Shown: positions 38,783 through 49,884 of the stretch, piece by piece
Position numbering within the stretch: position 1 is the stretch's first letter
Layout: each line of letters begins with the position of its first letter
Origin: Pilatotrama ljubarskyi
Taxonomy: Eukaryota; Basidiomycota; Agaricomycetes; Polyporales; Polyporaceae
Direction: 5' to 3'
DNA: 64,000 nt
NCBI GenBank assembly: GCA_022385805.1
Contig: MU277670.1
Span: forward strand, 1,025,102-1,089,101
Made by a program: the position numbers and the translations under genes
Notes under the pieces: generated by a model
The model's input: only the letters and a program-made list of their open reading frames with translations
Told to the model about the DNA's origin: nothing
Databases searched by the model: none

Positions 38783-41415
38783 TCGGCCTTGGCGCTGCTC
38801 GCCTTGGCCGCCGCGCGCGCGAATGGCTCGAGCGGGCCGCAGAGGTGCTCGAGCGTGCTCGTGAGCGCGAGCGCGGGCTCGATGTGCGCGGCGAGCGTGC
38901 GGAGGAGGCGGTGTGTGGGCGCGTGTGCGAGGAGCGCGAGGAAGGACGCGTCGAGGAGGGTTTGGAGGAACGCGAGGATCTGCGCGAGCGCGTGTCAGTT
39001 GATGGTGTCGGGTGGGATGAACAAGAGTATACGGACCTTTTCGAGCGGCGGGAGCTCGGCCGAAGCGGGTGTAGGGTCCTCGGCGAGGAGCGCGTCTTCC
39101 TCTGTATGCCGGACTACCCACGCATCGAGCACCTCGAGGATGGGGACGAGGTCCGTCGCGTCGGGCAGATTTTTCCGGATGGCGACGCGCTGCAGGGCCG
39201 GGGTGAACGGGTAGACTACACACTGGGAGAGGAAAGCTGCGAGCGGTGGTGTTGACGGCGACGAGTCAACCTGCATGGCGTTCTCTGCGTTTTCAGAGGA
39301 TGTGCGCTGGTGTGCGGCGACGACCTTGCTGAGGAGGGAGATGATGTCCGCCTCTGGTAAGTCTGAGACGGCGCGCATCGCGAGGGAGATCGTTTCCTGA
39401 GGCAAAACACCATGAACTTTCAGACTGCCACTGCAGATAGACGAGACTCACCCAGTCCTCTCTCGCCGCCAGCGCAGGCAACAGGCCGCCTTCGACCATA
39501 GACGAGCTCACCGAGCGCCTCTCGAGCAGATGCCTCACAATTTTGGCTGAGTACGCCACGGAGCTTTGCGTTTGCGCTCCCGCCGGAGGCAGCACAATCT
39601 CCAGCACCGCCTGCGAGAAGGCATACTCGAGGGGCCCTCCCTCTCCTTCTCCAGTTTGCGCTTGGGCGGCAGCCGCGCCCTTGCCCTTGCTCTCTTGCTT
39701 GAGATACTCGAAGAAGACGGTCTCGGCGCCGGCGACGTTCCCACCAGCGCTCCCATTGATAGACGCTTTCATCTCTTTCAATGCTTTCCGCGCATCAGGG
39801 CGCATTTCTGCGCCACGCTGTCCTTGGGCTTGAGCACCGTGTCCCTGTCCTTGTTTGGCCAACCAATGCAAACCTGCATTCGCGTGGCCCATCGCAGCTG
39901 CGATGGTTGAGTTTGCCGGGACGCTGAGAGGTACGACGAGGAGCGTCGAGCGGGCCGGAGAGCTGTCACTTTGCGCATCCCGCTCTGGGGAGGGCGCAAG
40001 GACGAGGAGACCATTCAGCTGCACAGTTGATGCCTTCCCTGCACTCAAAGTGGGAGCAGACACAGGGGAGACGCTGAGGCGTACGATCGCACCCGTTTTC
40101 TTTGGACGAGGAAGTGTGGACGGGACCGGAATTGTTTGCTGTGCGAGGAGCACACCATAGCGGAGGTCCCAGAGCAGGAGGACAATTTCGGCTTGCGCGC
40201 CGGCGGAGATAGCGGCGAGGAGGACGTGCGAGGACGTGAGTGCGGAGAGAGAAGCCTCGGCAGCACGGTTGGGTGCAGTGAAGCTAAGGGTGAGGGGTTG
40301 CAGACGGAGGGGATCGGCGGTAGGCGTGATGGAGAGTGCGGAGGAGGGGGAAGTGGTAAGGGAGAGGGCATGCCAGGTTCCCGAGTGCACTGCGGGGTTC
40401 GTCATGAGTACCAGAATCGATTAAGCCGAGCAATGACACTTACAGAGGACACTGATGCACCCGGTGTTGCTACATGAGATGTCGGCAATGTCCTATACCG
40501 TACCGCAATGAGACAGGCATAGAGGGGATATCCAGAGACAAACGTACGGTTCCCTCTATGGGAAGAGCACATTCTCCGAGCGAGGAGAGGTTACCGTCTT
40601 CCATTATGCCGACGACTCCTAACCTCATAACATCTCCGCTCCGGAGGAAGGATACCGAGATAGCACTGTGTGCCAGTGCTCTGCTTGGCGGGAGAAAAGT
40701 GCATGCGTTGGAGTGGAAGAGGAAGTGCTTCAGCAGAGTAGTGGGTTGCTGATTTTGTGGAGTGAATGTATGCTGCACCCGGAGCTCCCCATCCGCTACT
40801 GAGACTTCGCCTGAAGGGCCTGCGAGCACGGCAGAATCGGGGAGGTACTCTGGAGCATATATGTGGGACACCGTGTGAGGGGCCTTGTGCACGAGGCCAG
40901 GATAAAATCGTTGAGATGCCGGAGACGCAGACTCAGAGAAGTACTCACCACCGCGACCCTTTTGTTCTTCTCTCCCGCTGCCTCTGTTGACATTACGCCA
41001 CCATCCAGAGGCTCGTCCCACGCGACTACTGTCTTTCCCCTCCCATCCGGCTGCACGTCCGGGCCCGTTTCAAGGACAGCATATGTCCTGCAGACGCGGC
41101 TGCTGCCACTTCGCGTTACCCGCGACGCAGGAGGGCATGAAAACGAAGCTGACGGTCCAAGCGTGTGTGATACTGCTGGGTGCAGTGTAGAAGTCTGTGG
41201 AGGACATCTTTGAGCCACAGTCAACCGGTAGGAGTGGTAGCACGGACGTCGAGTACATGTACGCCGTCCCCGTGGACGGCTACCGTGACAAATGGATCTG
41301 CATCGCTGGAGGACGGTAGAGACCCGTATAGAGGTACCGCCAAGTGTTTTCTGTGTGTCGAAGAATCCGGATAGGAAGAGAGGACGAAGGGCTCTGCGAT
41401 GGTGGCTGCACTCAT
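38647..41415 (-). CDS. NOL11: Nol11/Utp8-like t-UTP protein (ribosome biogenesis)
   Basis: Predicted nucleolar protein with an N-terminal beta-propeller and C-terminal helical domain. The start MSAATIAEPFVLSSYP leads to LYGSLPSSSDADPFVTVAVH and GDGVHVLD, then blade-like repeats (VLLLWDLRYGVLLAQQTI is typical). The C-terminal part has QILAFLQTLLDASFLALLAH, THRLLRTLAAHIEP and the end AVGLYQVEELVL. These match the order and spacing of human NOL11's LLDANFTVVV region and its SIEVLELF end. That ending is the main reason for the call. NOL11 is a t-UTP subunit of the small-subunit processome, needed for pre-rRNA transcription and processing. Near the C-terminus a GCCCGC repeat (about 38752-38787) encodes an Ala-Gly run. 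The match is distant, so the name is a hypothesis. Confidence 0.6.
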
Positions 41416-41476
41416 GTCGGTACAAGAACGAGTCCCAATTTTTCGAGTCCAGGTACAAGTAGTAGTACAGCTAGTT

Positions 41477-42619
41477 CTAGCCTAGGGTTAGGGTTCCGAG
41501 GCCCATACGGTAATTCTCCTTGCAGCACTGAACTACACCCTTTGCGTACGCTACACTTTCTTCATGCCCCTGCATTATATCTGATAAGTTAGTCAGAACC
41601 AGGTGGAGTCGCGATTCTGCACCCTGGAGGTGAAGGAGCGAATGCACCCTTCCACCCAGCTTCCGGCACTCTGATTCTAGTCCCTCTGCTGTGGTTGAAT
41701 AGAAGCGTCGCTTGGTACTAACAGACATGCTCACCAAGGGTATCAAGCATTCGGGTGTATTCAGTAAGATCTGTTGTGTCATCCAAAGGAAGAGAGGCTA
41801 GGCGGAGTGTTCGAGAGGTATCTTTGCCGACTCTGTGCTCGATGCTATTGAATTGGGTGATCATTGCGGCTACTTCTCCAGCTACCTGCGACGCTGTCAA
41901 CCACTTCGCACTCAATCCGTATGCTGTAGTATACCTTATCATCACTTAGCTCGTCATAGAAGTCCAGCAGCCGCTCGGCTTCATAGCGCACGCGGCCTTC
42001 AGCGACTTCCTGTTCCTCTGTCAAGAGCTTAGTCTGTCGCTCCTCCAACGCTGCGTGGGCAATTGCTTTGCTTGAGACAAGCCCGTCCTCCATAGTGGAG
42101 GTCATGTACGACCAGGCGCATGATTGAGCGGCAAGCTGCAGTGCATCGGAATGTGGCATTGCTTCCGGGGGGCGCAAACGTGACTGGGACACACGCGTCA
42201 GCGGACTATACGTTTGAAGTAAACACCTGGGCGGGACCTTTGATACACTAGACGTAGACGTGCTCGCAGTACTTGCACTCACGGGACCCGTTCCGGATGC
42301 CTTGAGCGAGGTTGTGGCTCTCACGCGGGCAGAGGGTTCTGAACGCATCCGGGACTGCGCGAGCTGGGATGTCGTGGCCTTCGGTGCCTTTGACCCTGGG
42401 CGTGTAGCATTGCTCTGGGCGAGCGTCCGAGCAGTGGATGCAGATGGTTTCGCGCCGGAGTTGTCAAGGTTGGTGGCACGAGATCGCGACGCGGACGACG
42501 CGGTTGGCTGGTGTGCGGTGCCCGGCGCGGCTGGAGGTCAGTCAGTCAACAGATGGCGAGGAGAACGTGGCAAAAGGGGACTGTACCGCGCTGTGCTTGT
42601 CTGAGGGGAGCGGAGGACA
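41477..42619 (-). CDS. Helical protein of unknown function
   Basis: Four exons, about 270 residues. The start is placed at 42619, where MSSAPLRQAQR joins AAPGTAHQPTASS through an intron with acceptor tgacctccag. The N-terminal 110 or so residues are Ser/Ala/Thr/Arg-rich and disordered. A helical region follows: ALQLAAQSCAWSYMTSTMED, then ERQTKLLTEEQEVAEGRVRY and AERLLDFYDELSDDK, then VAGEVAAMITQFNSIEHRVG and RMLDTLAEGLESECRKLGGR. It ends MGLGTLTLG. A Ser-rich tail plus several helices is a common layout for spindle, kinetochore or tethering subunits, but I recognise no family. It starts 215 bp from the divergent acyltransferase gene and stops about 60 bp from the NOL11-like start. Confidence 0.6.
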
Positions 42620-42833
42620 TGGACGAGAGAGGACAAGTGTGGTGTGCAGCGTGCAAGCGAGAGTCCGCGTGGACCGAATTGCCGGAGAGTGCACGAGTGT
42701 CCTGATTCCTGCTCTCGCGGCTTCTCCGACGACGTCCTGCGCGCCCTCGCTTTTTCTCCTTCTCCCTCCTGCATCGCCGCCATCTTTGTGCTCGTTCCCC
42801 TCCCCACCGGGCACGACATCCAGGCTGTCCGCA
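42620..42833. promoter_or_regulatory. Compact divergent promoter (unknown helical protein / SLC1-like)
   Basis: Only 214 bp separate the two divergent start codons, so both genes must share a bidirectional promoter. No TATA box; the plus strand is C/T-rich just before the acyltransferase ATG. Confidence 0.5.
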
Positions 42834-44097
42834 ATGTCCGTCTTGGCCACGATCGTCAAGCCTCTCGCATATCTTTCCGTCCCCGTCTTCGCCCTCCATA
42901 CCCTCGCGAAGGCTAACCCAGTCGCCCGCTACTACATCCGCATCGGCCTCTTCCTCTCTACGCTTGGCGTATGCTCCGTATGGGGCGTGATTTGCTCGAT
43001 TGGCATGGGCCTCGTTGGCCGTCGATTCGACGTCTTCTACGTCGTGGCACGGAGTTTCTACCACCTTACAAGCCGCGTACTCGGCATCCGCCTCACAGTC
43101 GAGGGTGAGGAGTACCTCGAGACGCGCCCCGCCGTTCTCGTTGGTAACCACCAGAGCATGCTCGACATATTGTATCTCGGAAGGTGCGTGCCCCCGCCAC
43201 CTCGCCCTTCCGCCCGAGCCAATATTGACTTTCCCGTCTTCATCTTTCTCCTCGTCCGTAAACCATCCAGGATCTTCCCCCGTCGCGCGTCCATCATGGC
43301 CAAGAAGGAGCTGCAATGGTCACCGCTCCTGGGGCAGTTCATGACCCTCGCCGGTGCCGTCTTCGTCGACCGCGGAAACAACGCCCGCGCCGTGCGCTCT
43401 CTCACCGCAGCAGGCGAGATCATGAAGGAGCGGCACAGCTCCCTCTGGCTCTTCCCCGAGGGCACGCGCTCGATGCGTCCCTACGCTGACATGCTTCCCT
43501 TCAAGAAGGGCGCCTTCCACACTGCGATCCAGGCGCAAGTCCCCATCGTCCCCGTTGTATGCGAGAATTACTGGCGGTTGTACCGGAAAGGCGTGTTCGA
43601 GAGCGGCACGCTCAAGGTCAAAGGTGTGTCATCCAACTCCAGAAGGTAGTGGCGTATTCGTAACTTCGGCATCTCCAGTCCTGCCTCCCATCCCGACTAC
43701 TGGCATGACTACGGCGGATGTCGCTGCTCTAGCCGTCCGCGTTCATGACTTGATGGTAGAGACTCTCCGCGAGATCTCCGCACCTCCTCCCCCGGACGCT
43801 ACGCCCAAGCCCGCCGAACCTGCAGTGACGCCCTCTCCTCCCCCCAGTCCTGGTGCTGCCGGGGTCTCTACTCCCGCTTCTGCGCCTGCTCCTTCCCAGC
43901 CCGATATTTCTACGCCTCCGACAACAGAATCCGAGAAGGTGGCAGAGGAAGTGCGCACGGAGAGCAGGGCCTCAAACAACCCATCGGAGGCCTCGTCGAC
44001 GTCATCGCCCACTCACAGCAGAATAGAAGGAAGCGAAAATGGGACGGAAACCGAGGAGGACGATGGCATGGTTCTGGTCGGGCGTCCAAGCCATTGA
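42834..44097 (+). CDS. SLC1: 1-acyl-sn-glycerol-3-phosphate acyltransferase
   Basis: Lysophosphatidic acid acyltransferase of the PlsC/AGPAT family, making phosphatidic acid in the ER membrane. Start MSVLATIVKPLAYLSVPVFA at 42834. Two hydrophobic segments occupy about residues 8-25 and 35-60. Motif I is GNHQSMLDILYLGR (HX4D), motif II the FPRRASIMAKKEL region, motif III WLFPEGTRS, motif IV QVPIVPVVCENY. Introns lie at about 43183-43269 and 43624-43678. The C-terminal 130 or so residues form an unusual Pro/Ser/Glu-rich disordered tail (SPPPSPGAAG, ETEEDDGMVLVGRPSH) that yeast Slc1 lacks. The family call is firm; the tail may carry regulation. Confidence 0.9.
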
Positions 44098-44385
44098 AAT
44101 GAGGAGTGTTTCGAGAGAGATTGGGGAGATGCGGGGATGACTTAATAGGTACGGCGCAAGTCGTCGAGTGCTCACTCTAATCGGAATCTTGGGGCTCTTC
44201 ACAACCCTCCTAACGCATCATCGCATGGGGATCCTGGTGTGCATGCGAGGCTGAGATGCGGATTCACATCCCTTCAAGGTGATGACCGTCTCCTTCCTAA
44301 AGTGACCTTGCTAGCATAGGACTGGACGTGGGCTATCGAACCTACAAGTACAGAGAGTGCAACTTCGTGTCGTGCGACACCGCGA

Positions 44386-46194
44386 TCAGAATACAGGAGC
44401 CCCCTTGGCATCGTACCACTTCTTCCAGGTCTCCTCCAGCTTGTCCTCTAGCCACCGCTCCCTCACCTCGTCCGCCCTCTGCTTCAATTCCTTGGCCACC
44501 GGCGCCCAATCGCGCACGAGTCTTCCACCCCGTTTCAGGACTTCACCATCAACGAGCACCATCTCGATATCCTCGCTCGACGCGTGGAACACGATACCGC
44601 CAATGGGATCAGCAGCACCTGCGAGGTTGACCGAGCCCGCATCGAACACGACCAGGTCTGCCTGCTTGCCGACCTCGACGGTGCCAATGACTTGCGAGAG
44701 CCCTAGAGCCTCTGCGCCACCGAGCGTCGCGAGACGAAAGGCGTCGGCGCAGGTATACTTGTTGTGGAACGGTGCCGTCTCTTTGTTCAGGTGGATACGC
44801 TCGTGGTCGCGTCCGCGCGCCCACTGCAGCGCGATGCGCATCTGCGTAAAGAGGTCGCCGCTGTTGATTGACGTCGCGTCCTGCCCACCCATTGCTCACT
44901 TTCCATTTGCACAGGATCAATCGCCAATGACCACTCACTACGCCGAGGCCACACTTCACGCCACGCTTGAGCGCGTCCAACGCGACCGGGTTCCCGTGGG
45001 CCATCCCGAGCTCGTCCTCGGGCGTCGCAGCGATAGCGGCCCCGCTCTCCTTGAGGGCGGCCCACATCTCGTCGTCGGGTGCGGCGCGGTCCGCGAGCAA
45101 GTTGCAGTGCGAGAAGACGACGTCGGGCCCGAGCAGGCCGCCGTCGCGCCACTGTAGGATCTGCGGGCCCTTGACGATGTGCGCGGTGATCACCGACACG
45201 GGTACCGAGCGCGCGTACGCGAGAAACTCTTGGTGCGCCGACATCGGGCCCTGCCAGAGCACGTCGTACCTGCAGCAACAAGACGCGTCGCGCATGGATC
45301 AGGGATAGTACTGCGCCCACGAGTCTCAGTATGGAACGGAGCGACTCACGCGAGCCCGAGCGTGACGCGCCCGTCTGGACGCAGCTTGCTCCCGTTGGGC
45401 GCGCCGAGCTCCTTCAGCTTGTTGCGCTGCCACACAGCCACGTCCGGCTCGCGCCCGTACTCCATGCTGGGAAAGAGCTGCGTGGGCGCGCTCTGGCGCG
45501 CGGGCGCCCAGATGACGCGCGCCCCGGACTCGAGGACGGCGGCGAGCGCGGCGTCAGCGTGCGCGGGGGTGTGCGCCGCGTGGAAGTGGTCGAGGATCGT
45601 CGTGACGCCGTTGTGCAACGCGTCGAGGCAGCCCGCGAGCGTGCCGATACCGACTTCGGCTGGCGTGAGCGAGCCTTGGACCGTCCTGGTGCCCGGGGAG
45701 GCCAGCGCCGTGTCAGTGCGTGCGCGAGCGGGGTGCACGCGGAGGTGGGAAGAGCGTACCAAGACATCTTGATGAAGTATTCGCTGAGGAGGTAGCTGTC
45801 GGAAGCGTGTCGAACGGTAAGTTACCGGGTCTGTGTGTGTCCAAGGTGAATGGCGCCACGTACTCGCAATGGTTCGCCCGCAAGACCGTCATGAAGACAT
45901 GTCTGCGCACAGAATTCAAAGACTCAGCCAAGCCGCGCATCATGACCAAAGGCCCGGTCTCGTCTACCACGAGCAGTACCTGTGCGTGTCGACAAAGCCC
46001 GGCGTGATCCACTTGTTTGTGCAGTCGACGACCTCGACGCCCGCCTCTGGCGCGATGTCCGCCTCGATGCGCGTGATAGTCGTCCCCTCGACGAGCACGT
46101 CCGCCTTGCACACGCGCGTCGTGCCACTCCCCTGCACGCACGTCGCGATAGTGCCGCCCTTCAGCAAGTACTTCGAGTTCGAGGAGGTCGACAT
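44386..46194 (-). CDS. Amidohydrolase (chlorohydrolase / cytosine deaminase-like)
   Basis: Metal-dependent amidohydrolase of the TrzN/AtzA and S-adenosylhomocysteine deaminase-like group. Start MSTSSNSKYLLKGGTIATC at 46194, chosen because a TATA box lies only about 40 bp upstream and would leave no room for the ATG at 46227. Metal ligands appear as HxH in TPGFVDTHRHVFMTV, then ITAHIVKG, VVFSHCNLLAD and DATSINSGDLFTQM (final Asp). LSEYFIKMSW and GVTTILDHFHAAHTP belong to the barrel. The C-terminus returns to the small beta domain: VEVGKQADLVVFDAG, EDIEMVLVDGEVLKRGG. It ends KKWYDAKGAPVF. Substrate unknown; fungal relatives are numerous. A frameshifted copy of its C-terminus lies at 32640-32935. 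Confidence 0.85.
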
Positions 46195-46233
46195 GGGTTC
46201 CGAGTCCCAGTACGCCCACACGCGCACAGAGTC

Positions 46234-46243
46234 CTTTTATATA
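46234..46243 (-). promoter_or_regulatory. TATA box of the amidohydrolase gene
   Basis: On the minus strand the sequence reads tatataaaag, a close match to the consensus TATA element, about 40 bp before the amidohydrolase ATG at 46194. It implies a very short 5' UTR and decides the start codon. Confidence 0.6.
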
Positions 46244-46822
46244 CTGTGTAGGTTGTCGACGAGGTCCCACGAGGCGAGGGAACGACCCTGCCATGTATCG
46301 CCGCCATGCGCTATACCCGATCCCAAGCCTCCCACTGATACAGTACGTCTTACGCGCAACAGCACGTAACACGAGGTACAACGTAGATGCGCAAAACGAA
46401 GCCCCTCTGCGTCAGCACCCGCGCTTTTGCGGGGTTTCGCTCCTGCTGGTTCGAACACCGCGCGCGACTCCCGGACGATCACCTGCGCAGATACGCTAGA
46501 TATGCAGGGTCGATGAGGCCTACTAGCTGCATGTGCCGTCCGCTTCTTCTTCTCTTTCCGGGCGCAGACTTCGAGATGGGGACGCATGAGCGGCGGCCGC
46601 TGCCCCCTTCGAATTTGCCTAAAGGGCAAGATGAGCAGAGCGGAGATACCGCGGGATGGCATGACATGTGGCATGTGCACATAGTATGCATATGGGGCGA
46701 CGTAGGAATACATGGAGCGTACATAGATGAGCATATATCGACCAAACCATTCGAATTCGTCTCTTGCGGCCGATACCAGCGACGCATCCGCTTGACGCAA
46801 ACCAAGAACTTGAAGGCAGCAG
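46244..46822. other. Intergenic region, no gene seen
   Basis: About 580 bp between the amidohydrolase promoter and the stop of the next minus-strand gene. Open frames here overlap on both strands and have no recognisable content. A GGTTCGAAC string near 46448 resembles a tRNA T-loop but has no matching stem. Confidence 0.35.
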
Positions 46823-47884
46823 TCACATCCAGGAGAGAAACCAGACGGCGCAGAACGCGCTCACAACCGCCGCGATAATCACGTCGCAGTAGTTCTGGCG
46901 AATCGCGCGCGGGTCGACGGGGTACGTCCCGACGCGCTCGTTCCGCTCCGCGACGAGCCCTGTGTCGAAATCGTACGGTTCCCGCTCCGGAGGCGGGGCG
47001 CCGTGCGACGCCGCGAGCGCGTTCACGGCGCTCGGGTCGCGGCCTACGTAGACGAGCCACGACTTATCGCGGGCGAGCGTCGAGCTCGAGGCATCGTCGA
47101 GGCGGGAGCTCGGGCTCGGCGGCTCGGCTTTGACGAGCGGGTGGCGACGGACCGCGGCGGTGGTCAGGCCACGCTCGTGCGCCGCGTGCTCGATGGCGAC
47201 GACCTCGTCGCTGGGGGCTGCGTACACCGAGGCGAGGGCGGTACCGCGGCCGAGGATTTTGGACAAACCTCTCCTGAGGGTGCTGAAGGAGCCGCTTGAG
47301 GGGGTGGGGGAGAGGGTACGTTGTGAACTGCCGTCTTCGCCGTCGGAAGGAACGTACTCTCCCTCTTCCTGCTCCGAGCCGTGGGACGAGGGGGAGACCC
47401 GGTCTCCGTATATGCTGGCGGCGGCGGCGGACTCGTCGAGCTCGGTGGAGTTCCAGGATGCGAGGGTCTCGCCGCGCCGGGGAACGGTGTGCACGGCGTG
47501 CGTCGGAATGCGGGCGTAGTGCTCGGGGTCGACCCAGTGTGGGTTCTTGCGGTGCCAGAATCCAGATGGGGTGGGCGAGAAGCTCACGTCTGGATCCTGA
47601 GGGCTGGGCCCGAGACGCGAGAGCAGCGAGGGCGGTTCAGCAGAGTGGCGGGCCGGGGTCTTGGAGGCAGGGCGGCTGCGGGAGGGCAAGGGGGAGGCAG
47701 ATGCGCGAGGGCATATCGGGCTGCCGTTGGGACGCTTGTGTCCCGCCATGGGGGTGCCACAGGCGTGGCAGACGGGCTTCTTGCGTGCGCTGGACGTGCC
47801 GGGGACCATGGTATGGTCGGAATCCGAATCGCTGTCTGCTTCTTGGTAGCGGTTGCGTGTACGTTGAGGCGCCTGCGGATGCAT
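46823..47884 (-). CDS. Tail-anchored Ser/Pro-rich protein with a cysteine motif
   Basis: One frame of 353 codons starting MHPQAPQRTRNRYQEADSDS at 47884; upstream in-frame ATGs would add only low-complexity sequence. Near the N-terminus is KPVCHACGTPMAGHKRPNGS followed by PICP. This C-x2-C...C motif, read roughly as CxxCGxPMxGHKRPxGxPxCP, recurs in fungal proteins and could bind a metal. The middle is Ser/Pro-rich with acidic QEEGEYVPSDGEDG. Then come helical LRRGLSKILGRGTALASVY and DEVVAIEHAAHERGLTTAAV. The last 19 residues (DVIIAAVVSAFCAVWFLSWM) form a hydrophobic helix at the very C-terminus, so the protein is probably tail-anchored. Function unknown. Confidence 0.7.
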   Translation of the reverse strand: MHPQAPQRTRNRYQEADSDSDSDHTMVPGTSSARKKPVCHACGTPMAGHKRPNGSPICPRASASPLPSRSRPASKTPARHSAEPPSLLSRLGPSPQDPDVSFSPTPSGFWHRKNPHWVDPEHYARIPTHAVHTVPRRGETLASWNSTELDESAAAASIYGDRVSPSSHGSEQEEGEYVPSDGEDGSSQRTLSPTPSSGSFSTLRRGLSKILGRGTALASVYAAPSDEVVAIEHAAHERGLTTAAVRRHPLVKAEPPSPSSRLDDASSSTLARDKSWLVYVGRDPSAVNALAASHGAPPPEREPYDFDTGLVAERNERVGTYPVDPRAIRQNYCDVIIAAVVSAFCAVWFLSWM

Positions 47885-49884
47885 GGGTGGACGAGTGTGA
47901 GTGGCGTGCAGGGGGAGGGGTGAGGAATAGGAGGAAGAGCTGGATGTGCAGCGAGGCTGAGGATAAAAGCGAGCAGGAAGACATACCTGATTGACGGAGG
48001 AGTCGCACGTGGAGGGGGCTGCTTTGCGCAGGGCTCGGGGATGAAACAAGCGGGGCTGAGCGCATTTGTACGACGCACCAAAGGACCAAGCGCTACTCAG
48101 CCTCGGAGGACAAGGTAACGAGAGGAGCGGGCGGAGCACGACCACGGCTGGAAGAGAAGGGCGAAAGAAGAACGGCTCCTATTCGCAGCACAACGCACGC
48201 GGGCGCCTCCGTCCCGAGCACAGCCGCCGTCGCGCAGGACGCGGTGGCGTGACCGTGCCGTACACCTCGGAACACAACGCCTCCCTCCTCCTCCTCCTCC
48301 AACGGCAGACAATGCAGGCTGCCTGACCGTGCGCACAGAGCCAGTACAAGCGTTTCTACCCTACAGTAGTCCTATCTCCCTTCCAACCGCTATCCGGAAC
48401 ACGTCGTCTCAGCGTTGCACTGATCAATTGGACCCGAGCAGAAGGATGCAAGTTCTTCGTACTAGCTTTTGGGAGATGGGGACGCCGGGATAGCACAGAA
48501 ATTGACATAGCTGCCGTGCTTTCACGTTCGCAGGTTCTTCGGAGTTTCCATAAAGCGCAAGAGAAGAAGGTCATCTGGGTTCTCCGACCTAAAGTGCACG
48601 GCAAGGAGCATATGCCACATGTGTTTCTCTCAACACGCAGGTCGGTCGTGCGGAGACTGGGTCCAAGCAGGTTCTAGTACAACTCCCGAGCCTTCCACAC
48701 AAGCCTCCTCATCGTGCCCTCAGACTACTGACTATCCCCTCCCAACGTTAACTATGCAGAGCCCGCTGCCCCGCGTCGGGGCCATTTTGGTAACAGAGAT
48801 GTCTTGGGCCGAGTGTAACTAAACGCAAGCCATAAATCTCCCCACGATAAAATCCAACGCGACTACGGGGGCGACGGCGGAGATGGTGAGCACGGTGTCC
48901 CTAATGTCTGTTCGCGGCCCGCTATGAATGTCGATCACGATGGAACAGGATCTCGCGAGACCGCAGGATGGCTGACTGCTGGAAGTGACGGCGACATCGC
49001 GTTCGTCGGTGACTGGAGACTCAGCTGCAACCGTGCCCCGGAGTCGACCGTCGGAGCGTGTGGCAGGCTGCACCCTGAACCCTTCTATGCCGCCGCCGCG
49101 GCTGAGTGTAGTCGGGGCCACTGCATCTGCAGGTCGGGTCGAGTCCCAGTCGCCCGCGTCTTCGGAATCGACCACTGACGACCACTGACAGCGGCGCTTC
49201 ATCTCGAGCCACGCCGATGCACGGCGACTGGCGACTGGTCACTGACACAAGGAGGGCTGATCCTCGAGAGCAGCATCTGGAATTGTTGGACGGCTGGCTC
49301 GGAGGACGCGCGAGCGCTTGCCGGAGAAAGGGAGGGCGGGGCGGGAGAGCCTGGCTGAATGCGCTCCCACCATCGTAGGACCTTGGTATCCCGGTCTTCC
49401 TGGTCGGAAAGCATCGGATTGCTGGAGGTATTGCCGTTCGGTGTCGCTGTCGAGGGGAGATGGCGTACAGGGGCGTCAAGCAATGCGCAAGAGAAGAAAT
49501 TTATCAAGCCTGTTCGCCCTGCGGGCATGAACGTGAGATGCCAAGTGCTCCGGGTGGAAGGTAAGTCCGCATCGCAAGAAGGTCCACGGGTCGGAGGACA
49601 TTAGTTTTCCACATGCTTCTTGAAAAGTTGTGCGAGGCACGGTCCTCTCCAGGACACTGAACAAGCCGTTTTCGTATCGATTGAACCAGTTTGATCGCAA
49701 AACATCTGTACGGCGCCGCCTTATTGCATCTAGATGGGCAGCACGTCCTGCACCGGCGAGTACTGTTTACTTCAGGAGCTGTTTTCAGAAAAGAAATCAT
49801 CAATGTCGAATGCTGTATCGTACACACACGCGATCGATCGTAGCAAGTCATGAAGGAAGCGTAAAATACCCAGACCGGGACATC
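47885..49884. other. 2 kb region with no firm gene
   Basis: No gene can be supported. Two minus-strand frames share the string FFSCAL near their start (about 48560 and 49490) and might be relics of one sequence. A minus-strand frame at 48819-49202 ends in a hydrophobic stretch (VLTISAVAPVVALDFIVG), but no splice model links it convincingly to the frame at 49199-49528. Part of this region must be the 3' end of the antiporter gene and the promoter of the 47884 gene. Confidence 0.35.

Noticed and set aside
41483..41495. Two TTAGGG-like telomere units on the plus strand
   Set aside because: They lie inside the last codons of the minus-strand helical protein (GTLTLG) and are only two units long, so chance is enough.
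46448..46460. GGTTCGAACACC resembling a tRNA T-arm
   Set aside because: The required C after the loop is replaced by A, the stem does not pair, and no upstream A box fits.
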